NCBI GenBank assembly: GCA_016490735.1
Contig: JAEMWC010000082.1
Coordinates: 1,297,501 to 1,361,500 of the forward strand
DNA length: 64,000 nucleotides
Reading direction: 5' to 3'
Source: Pachyseris speciosa
Lineage: Eukaryota; Cnidaria; Anthozoa; Scleractinia; Pachyseridae
Part shown: one piece after another, positions 57,374 through 64,000 of the stretch
Numbering within the stretch: the stretch's first letter is position 1
Layout: each line of letters starts with the position of its first letter
Translations under genes and position numbers: made by a program
The notes under the pieces: model-generated
The model's input: only the letters and a program-made list of their open reading frames with translations
Database searches by the model: none
What the model was told of the DNA's origin: nothing

Positions 57374-57726
57374 GATGATTTACAGACCCTTCTGCGCAGT
57401 CTCCGTGCCCAATGTTTGTGAGCCTCACACGATGGAATGCGAATCGATCAGTTATTCGTTACGAACCACTTACCTTATAGTTGAGGCATTTTAAATTCTT
57501 TTGCCAACTGCTTCTTTGATTTTTTACAGCTACGAAGTTGTTTTCTCTGGTGATATCGGAAAGAACGAAGCATAAAAGCTTTGCATCAACAATGGCGGTT
57601 GACATGAACTTTGAATTTACTTCATGTAAGTGATTGCAAAACATTACATTTTGTGACGTCTTACATGAATCAAAACAAAAAAGTAAACAAACTCTTGAGA
57701 CTGCGCAGTACGGACTGTAAATCACC
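57374..57726. mobile_element. MITE with GATTTACAG ends and TTTAAA flanks
   Basis: GATGATTTACAGACCCTTCTG then CGCAGTCTC pairs with GAGACTGCGCAG, CGGACTGTAAATCACC. TTTAAA flanks both ends (57368-57373 and 57727-57732). No transposase. Confidence 0.8.
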
Positions 57727-57877
57727 TTTAAATTTCAAATTGCTAACGTACTCCAATTGTAAACGTACTTATAAACATCATGTTGGAAAAGGAAACACCA
57801 CATTAAACTGATGATGGCATGAGTCATGCAGAAACATGTCTTTAAAAAGTTGTATCGTGAGCTTGAAATTTCTGTTA

Positions 57878-58043
57878 TTACATTTTACGTTGAAAAGTTA
57901 TTACATTTTGGGTTGACTTTTTTATTACATTTTGCGTCAATGTTATTACATTTTGCGTTAGTATTACATTTTGCGGCGATTCTTATTACATTTTACGTTA
58001 ATATTACATTTTGTGGCGATTATTACATTTTGCGGCGTAACAG
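57878..58043 (+). repeat. Interspersed array of TATTACATTTTGCG units
   Basis: Eight direct copies of ATTACATTTT(G/A)CG with 6-15 base spacers of varied sequence. There is no coding. The core CATTTTGCGG resembles the CATTTGCGG core of the arrays at 60.6 and 61.9 kb. Confidence 0.85.
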
Positions 58044-58576
58044 GCATGTCTTTCCTTGGAGATTGTGTTGATTTTGCATGTGAAAATAACATGATTGAGG
58101 GAATAATTAAACTAAACAATAACTACCGGCCAATACTCCAAATATAACTGTCAGGTAGCTCTGTCTGGGATGGCAGCCGTCGTCTTTAACTAATTAACTA
58201 AAAAACAACAACAACAATACAGTGGTATGAAGCAGTCATCCACAGGGAATGACCCAGTGATCGCTTAATACAGGTTGCACAGAATACACGTCAAACAAAG
58301 CAGTTTAATTTGTGTCACGTTTGATGACTTAATGAACAGTTTTTATATGCGCCGACATAGACGCTCAAAAATCACTTACCTTTACAGGTTCAACTAGGCT
58401 TTCAATGATTGTGCAAAGCAGCGTATTATGCCATTGGAAGTGTACGTGTTTCTCTGACTATGCCAAAAACTGCTAGTCTTTTTCAAAATATGCTAATATG
58501 AGCACACAGTGCAGATACTATGCTAGTTAGTTGTTTCTTTAAATTTTAAACAAATGCTACAATAAGCCATTTTGCT

Positions 58577-58723
58577 AATGATCAGTTCCTGGTGAATTGT
58601 GGGTAGATCCAGTCCTTTGAGGGGGCAAATGGTCAAAATTACAATTTCAACTTCCGTCCTAAAATGGCCGTTTACCCCCACAAAGGACTGGATCTACCAA
58701 CAATTTACCAGGAACTGATCATT
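58577..58723. repeat. Hairpin MITE, AATGATCAGTTCCTGG ends
   Basis: AATGATCAGTTCCTGG and CCAGGAACTGATCATT are perfect inverted ends. GTAGATCCAGTCCTTTG and CAAAGGACTGGATCTAC continue the pairing to a loop near 58640-58660. Confidence 0.9.
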
Positions 58724-59114
58724 CACAAAATAGTGTATAACTATGCAACATTTCGCTCAAACATTGGAAACAATTAACTAAACGGCAAACATCTGTAGTC
58801 AAACAACACGTTTAATTCAGTAGTTAGAACCAGAAACTTCGACTGAGTACTTCACTATGTATTCTCATCTACTGACTTGCAAAAGCCCGTGTAACCTGTG
58901 TTATAAAGTATAGGAAAATCATGCCCTGTAATACTTCGATGTTATTGCAATCATTTTGAATGTGGGAAGTCACTAAAACAACACAAACATGTAATGCTGG
59001 CATTGTTTTCTTCAAGGCTCGGCTTGTTTTGCAAAACAAACGACAACAACAGTCACTTGTGTGAAACAAGAATGGATTCAACAAGCTGCCCTCAAGCGCG
59101 TGATGTTGCTGATC

Positions 59115-59410
59115 CCTAGCCTGTTCCAGGCGTTCAGTTAGTAAACAGACCGCGATAGTACCAACAGAGCAAGGCGAAAATAAAGCGGGAAAAATGGAGG
59201 GGGTTTGGGACGAGCGGCGAGAAGTAAGGTTAGAAGGAACGCCCCTTCCCGCCGCCCGTCCCAAGCCCAATTGTTGTATATGGAGGGTGTTCATATGCCC
59301 ATGATTGCATAATCAATCAAAGGCCTGCGTGGCAGGCGCTAGAAAGGGGAAGAGGAGGGAAAAGCGGACGTACGCGTGCGCGAGCGCTCGTTCTCGCCTG
59401 CCAGCTCATT
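59115..59410. repeat. Two adjacent GC-rich foldbacks
   Basis: CTAGCCTGTTCCAGGCG at 59116 opens a block where GGGTTTGGGACGAGCGGCG (59197) pairs with CGCCGCCCGTCCCAAGCCC (59251). A second foldback pairs GCCTGCGTGGCAGGCG (59323) with CGCCTGCCAGC (59396). The sequence TGCATATAAATA follows at 59412. Confidence 0.65.
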
Positions 59411-60008
59411 CATGCATATAAATAAAGGAGGTTAGTTCCTAAAGAAACTGTGGTGCTGCGTCGGTGGGGGAGTGAAACACGAAAATTTGGTTTATCAGTG
59501 GAGTTGACAATGTAAATTGACCAGCTTACAGGGATTCGATTAGTGAAATCTCGCCGTAACGAAAGCTGTTGCCCCGATAGAAACACAAGCGAAATTTAGA
59601 AACGATGTAGCAAGCCTTTCATTAGGTTGAATGCCCAACAGAAATGTAACTGACAACTGAATCGTCAGCAAAGCCGTGCCGTGGCTCCATCGCGTGACAC
59701 GTATAAGGAATCTTATCAAAATACCTTATAAAATCAAGAAATAGTTGAGTTGTAGAACGCAGAACAAAGTCAATCAAGAATCGTGAATTATAGCGACCCA
59801 ACATACTTTTTCCCAAGCTTTGGAAGGAAAAAAAAAATAACGTGCTTTAGTAAAACATAAGCTTGATGCTTTTAACTTATGACACGAGATCCTGAACACC
59901 TCTTGCCTCGCAGTCTGGCAGGGTCAAGATTGTTGCTTACAAATTTATGCGAACTAAGACCAGGGGCGTAGCTACCTGTACCAGGGCCCGCGCAGCAAGT
60001 TTACAACT

Positions 60009-60020
60009 GTGTGTGTGTGT

Positions 60021-60051
<31 letters not shown>
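60009..60051 (+). repeat. (TG)n followed by a 32-base G run
   Basis: A TG tract of six units runs into an uninterrupted G tract, located in the outer element. Such tracts are prone to length error in assemblies. Confidence 0.9.
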
Positions 60052-60583
60052 CTCGCTTCGAACGCGTTAGCGTGAGTCAACTAGAGGGGACCGGGGGCAT
60101 TTTCCTCCCGAAATTTTTCAATTAAAATCCTCTGAAATGGCTGTAAATGCATTTAAAACTAACATGGTGTGGTGAAACTTACATACTTTAAGCAAAAAAA
60201 AAAAAGTGGTGTTTTAAAACAAGAATAAATTAATCAGTTTTCGGTAAAACGTTAAATAGAAAAGTAACTTCGATTTTTTTTTTAGTATTACTTGCTTGTT
60301 ACTGTTAAAAGTTCTAAAGTCCCCCCCAGCCCCTCCCAGACAGACGGACTGTGTACCTGAAAAAGTCGAAAATAACAACTGAAATATTGGTTTCTTTTCT
60401 TGGAAATGATGAAAACTGAAATATTGGTTTCTTTTCTTGGAGATGTAGACGTGTACGCCTTGATTGCTTTTTGTTTTAGATTTCTAAGAAGGGCGAACCT
60501 ATAAGGCTATGTAGGTGCTTTTACAAGGAAAATAATGCCGGTCAAAAACAATACTGTGGCAGAAAGCGGTAAAAGATCTCATG

Positions 60584-61935
60584 TACGGGTCCGCAAATGA
60601 TCCCAGGACCGCAAATGATCTCGGACCGCAAATGATCCCCAAATTGGACCGCAAATGATCCCGGACCGCAAATGATCCCCGTATTGCACCATGTTGGACC
60701 GCAAATGATCCCGAACAAAAAATAAGGAATGTCATGGATGGTGAAATGGTATGGGCATGAATTGCGATTATTTTAATCAATGCCTTAAATCATGGCTCAC
60801 GACTATCATCATCTGATTAATTTTAAAAAGGTAAACGTGGTCACACAATTTGTGCAACTGATGTGAAGCAGTCAATCAGTGTTATCACACCAGGATCCAA
60901 ACCTATCTCGTTTTTCCTTCCGTCTTTAGAGATCTTCGTGTTTGTTCTTATCTTTAGTAACTCCAAGAACGTTCACAAATGATACCAATGAAATAAGAAC
61001 AAGACAGTTTAGCCATATTTTCCGAACGCGTGGGAGTCACAGCTCACACGACGGTGACAAGTTTCGGATGATCTTTGACCCCTGCTCCGACTGTCACAGG
61101 CCAGTCGGCTGATCCCATGAATGTGAGAAAGAAACACTTCTTGTATTCTGGGTACAATTTTAAATGAGAGTGCTCAGTGAACAAAACACTTTTATTTCAA
61201 AAGATAACGAAATCAACTGCGGAATTTTTCAGTTATTTCTTTACGGGTATGTGTGTATTTTTATTCTCCGTTGTCTTTGTGATTATACTAGCCTGGGACC
61301 AGGCTCCGCAGTGGGGTTAAGGAGCGAAAAGAAGGAACGTGGCCAAAAAAGAATCGGCGAGCGAGGCGAGCCGAGCGGGGACTGGCGGCTCGCTTCGCTC
61401 GCCGATTTTTTTCGCCACGATCCTTCTTTTTGCTCCTTTGAAATCCCACTGCGGAGCCTCTTTCCAGGCTAATTTATACATGCTAATGCTCGATTTTCAC
61501 TGAAATCGGGCACGTGCACCGAAGCGTTGATCATATATCCGACAGAAATGATATCTGATTAAGCATGTTCTCGGACGTCCTGGGATGTACAACACAATAA
61601 ACAGAAGACATGAAGCGAAATCAATTACTGTACTATGCAACCGGCGTCCTGAAATCAACAAACAGACAGAACATCACGCAAGATCACAGATTTTCCACTA
61701 AAAACGAAAAAAAAAAAAAAAAAATTGGGAACTATGGAATAATTCTCATAAAATGAAAAACGTGTTTTTTGTGTGTCATTTTTATATCAATCCATGCCGT
61801 TCCTTATTTTTTGCTCGGTATCATTTGCGGTCCAATATGGGGATCATTTGCGGTTCGGGATCATTTGCGGTCCATTTTGGGGATCATTTGCGGTCCGGGA
61901 TCATTTGCGGTCCTGGGATCATTTGCGGACCCGTA
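60584..61935. mobile_element. Foldback element with 6+6 CATTTGCGG arrays (middle layer)
   Basis: The left array (60589-60716) has six GGACCGCAAATGATCCC-type units. The right array (61822-61935) has six in the opposite orientation. Arms continue through ATAAGGAATG / CATT.CTTAT to about 150 bases. The ends TACGGGTCCG and CGGACCCGTA leave a possible TA duplication. The centre has no recognisable gene. Confidence 0.85.
61291..61469. mobile_element. Hairpin MITE (inner layer)
   Basis: GCCTGGGACCAGGCTCCGCA pairs with TGCGGAGCCTCTTTCCAGGC. Inner arms AAAAGAATCGGCGAGCGAGG and CGCTTCGCTCGCCGATTTTT pair. TA lies outside both ends. Confidence 0.85.
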
Positions 61936-62531
61936 TCACTGGTTTGTGAATAAAAGTCTGCGATACCACTAACTTGTTAGCCGAATTTATGATAAGTGAT
62001 CGGGATTTGGAAAATTGTGCGTACCTGTAGAAAAACCCTGGCTACGCCCCTCAAGACCTTGTTTGCACTTTCATATTTTTTTCTAGTTGCAAGCCCTTAA
62101 CTTAACCAAATCAACACTAAATACCAGCCGAGAAAATATTTGGGCCAGTTGAGTTAGAAGAAAACGACGACAAGAACTGAAATCTTTGGGATTCTCGCGG
62201 GTATAGTAGCGAGTGGCGGTACTCATTCTATGCGCATGCTAGCATGACTGAAATAATAAAGGTTATATTTTATGCTCCAAAACAAGCCAAGATTTCTAAT
62301 TATGCCGGCAGTCCTTTCTTACGAAATGAAATTGTGCCAGCAGAATCTCTCAACACCCACGTGATTCCCACGCATGAATATTCGTTCCCAGTTTATCCTC
62401 GTTCAACAGAGGGAAGCCACGGTACGTGTAATGATTGAGCTTGCTTTTTCATTAACTTGCGAGCAAGCTCTCGGCTATTCTTGTAGTAATAGTGCAAAAG
62501 ACGTGCACGTTCTGGCTCATAACCATTGAAG

Positions 62532-63719
62532 ATGGGCGGTGTTCATTCTGACCTTCCTCCTCGTCCTCTGGGATTTGAATATATTTGCGTAGCTGTCCGG
62601 GCGTCAGACACTCTTCGTGTTATTCTGGCTACAGATTACGAAGTCAGCATCATTCGTCAGATCATAAAGGAAACGTGGCCCCGAGGCATACAAAGCGAAT
62701 ATCCCTATTACAATGGCGTGTATGAATTCAAACTGTGCGGTCGTCCTTTCTCTCAGAACACTTCATCGAGCGACGCTGTCATGTCGAGGAGAATGGCTGG
62801 ATGTATTCTTCACAGACTCTACCTACATGTCGAGGAGAATGGCTGGATGTATTCTTCACAGACTCTACCTACAGGGATGGAAGCTTCTCATCTCTTGCGA
62901 CTTGACAAGAACAACAGATCTGACTACTTGGATTTTCAAGAAAGTGCCAACTATGCCAGCATCATCTCAGCCGTTTCTAGTCGTCGGAATGAGCAGCACC
63001 GATAGTTTGATGGTCTTGAATGCACCGCCACAATTACACCAAACATTCAAAGATGTGGTTCAGAAATCATGGCCTTCCGGAATACAGCATTGGTCTTACA
63101 ACGATGGCGTTTTGTTGATCAAGCTGTACGGTACGCCGTGGAACCCAGATGCTGGTGAGACAGTTCACTCTAGAGTTCTTTTACAAACCCTTGTCAATGA
63201 TCTTCTTCCAAAGCAGTGGAATTTATATGGTAATTCTAATCTCAAGAGTAGTGCAAACACGCTGTTCTTTGAGTATGACCCTAACATCACACCAGAGCTG
63301 ATATCCCATACTCATTTTACCGTGAGTCTCAACAAACATGACACTCTGAGGCTGATTGGCAATTTTTTCCAGACAGCTTGGTTTCTGCTGTCCGTGACAC
63401 CATCCGGACCTGCTGGTCAAGAGGAATCCAGGCAGAGTCGCGTTACTTTGGTAGCTGGGAGTTCAAGCTGCGCGGGAACCCATGGTGGGCTTCAGGTGCG
63501 GAGGCAGTAGATTCCAGATACTTGGTGCTGAAACTTATTGAATGCCTTCAGCGGTGTGGATGGACTGTTGCCGCTAGTGTTGACAGTTCCAGAAAACTGT
63601 CTGACAAGAGTGCCCTACTTTTCAAGCTGACAGAACCAAGACAGTCACAAGTTTTCTGTGTGAGCCTGAATGAGACTGACAAGCTGCGACTGATAAATGC
63701 ACCAGATGATATCACCAGG
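62532..63719 (+). CDS. First exon of a repeat-domain protein, frame broken twice
   Basis: ATG at 62532 is in strong context (GAAGATGG) and reads MGGVHSDLPPRP; MGxxxS is compatible with N-myristoylation. Three tandem units of about 105 residues follow, plus the start of a fourth. Each has a hydrophobic strand (YICVAVRASDTLRV; FTVSLNKHDTLRLI; FCVSLNETDKLRLI), a WPRGIQ / WPSGIQ / WSRGIQ block, a FKLCGRPF / IKLYGTPW / FKLRGNPW block and a region of Asp/Val/Ser-Arg. The exon ends at donor CCAGG|GTAAGA (63719/63720). Two lesions: an exact 46-bp tandem duplication at 62781-62872 and a one-base shortage in a T run at 63363-63368. Each shifts frame, and the three frames together make one uninterrupted protein. 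I do not recognise the family. It is either a young pseudogene or a live gene with assembly errors. Confidence 0.65.
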
Positions 63720-64000
63720 GTAAGAACTTGTATTTATTGTTTTTGTAACAGGGTCGACTGTAGAGAGGGAGGGACTGGTAAGACTATAGCCCTACTTTTT
63801 TTTCTTGGTTTGGGCCCGTTTCTCAAAGCTCCCAGTAATTGTGAGGCCTGTTAACCTTTTTTGTTTTCCATTCAGGTTGGAGTTTCAAAAGTTTGAAAAT
63901 TATACAGTTACAGCGGTGATTGTATTGCCGTGAACACCTAAAATATGTCTGGAATGTTAATTGTGTTGTAACCAATCACAGGCGAGATCTTCAAACCACA
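63720..64000 (+). other. Start of the next intron
   Basis: It begins GTAAGAAC. It includes a short fragment of the TTTCTCAAA repeat family (63819-63837). No further exon lies before the window end. Confidence 0.4.

Larger units (their letters stand above)
59961..62051. mobile_element. Composite DNA element with CAGGGGCGTAGC ends (outer layer)
   Basis: CAGGGGCGTAGCTACC at the left pairs with CCTGGCTACGCCCCTC at the right, with AAGAC lying directly outside both. The first 300 bases match 47851-48187, showing it belongs to a family. It contains the 60584-61935 element, which contains the 61291-61469 element. The 12-base ends and short duplication fit a hAT-type family; no transposase is present. 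Confidence 0.75.

Noticed and set aside
57878..58043. CRISPR-like spaced repeats
   Set aside because: Units are short, degenerate and unevenly spaced, the genome is eukaryotic and no cas gene exists; they fit transposon subterminal repeats.
60499..60780. ORF with repeated GSFAV / RDHLRS peptides (also at 61753-61972)
   Set aside because: It is translation of the CATTTGCGG array, not a repeat protein.

Overview
The window reads as nuclear DNA of a cnidarian, most likely a hexacoral such as a stony coral. The basis is AT-rich DNA, short exons with GT/AG junctions, CR1/L2-like LINEs, Penelope-like retroelements, tRNA-derived SINEs with a pan-cnidarian-looking body, and a very dense load of short inverted-repeat DNA elements. 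The species is not determined. Coding DNA is a small minority; most of the 64 kb is transposon-derived or unassignable intergenic/intronic sequence.

Host-type genes: (1) 5828-6905 (-), last exon of a type II membrane glycosyltransferase-like protein with a DDD motif; (2) 15499-15719 (+), a probable last coding exon of an unrecognised protein with a polyA signal downstream; (3) 23978-25855 (-), a broken alpha-kinase gene, with a nonsense codon, two frameshifts and a nested foldback insertion between its N-terminal part and its kinase domain; (4) 29962-30846 (-) and (5) 46349-47065 (+), two C2H2 zinc-finger genes that share layout, a C2HC last finger and an FSISELL tail; (6) 52770-52836 (+), a likely signal-peptide exon; (7) 62532-63719 (+), the first exon of a protein with about 105-residue repeats whose frame is broken by an exact 46-bp tandem duplication and by a T-run indel.

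Retroelements: a LINE ORF2 with an apurinic-type endonuclease runs off the left edge (1-795, -) and abuts a Penelope-like RT fragment (836-1198). A LINE RT with its (CTAC)n 3' tail lies at 11831-13213 (-), LINE 3' relics at 4966-5189, 21325-21420 and 32377-32613, and a Penelope-like RT at 56465-57252 (-). SINEs lie at 7159-7431 and 41624-42180.

DNA elements dominate. Several can be delimited to the base by terminal inverted repeats and target-site duplications: 3125-3634 (8-bp TSD, confirmed by an empty site in a second copy of its host repeat), 10988-11536 (TAA), 21621-22051 (TA), 25130-25477 (TAA), 26074-26383 (TTTAA), 37843-38349, 42961-43969 and 48188-48796 (6-bp TSDs), 41669-41955 (splits a SINE), and a three-layer nest at 59961-62051. 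A 2.3-2.5 kb dispersed repeat occurs twice, at 2131-4676 and 18961-21292. The most unusual structures are the symmetric 6+6 arrays of a CATTTGCGG-cored unit at 60.6 and 61.9 kb, two unrelated 92-bp near-perfect hairpins 129 bp apart at 53.8-54.2 kb, and a palindromic field of ATCGATGA-like units at 54.8-55.3 kb.
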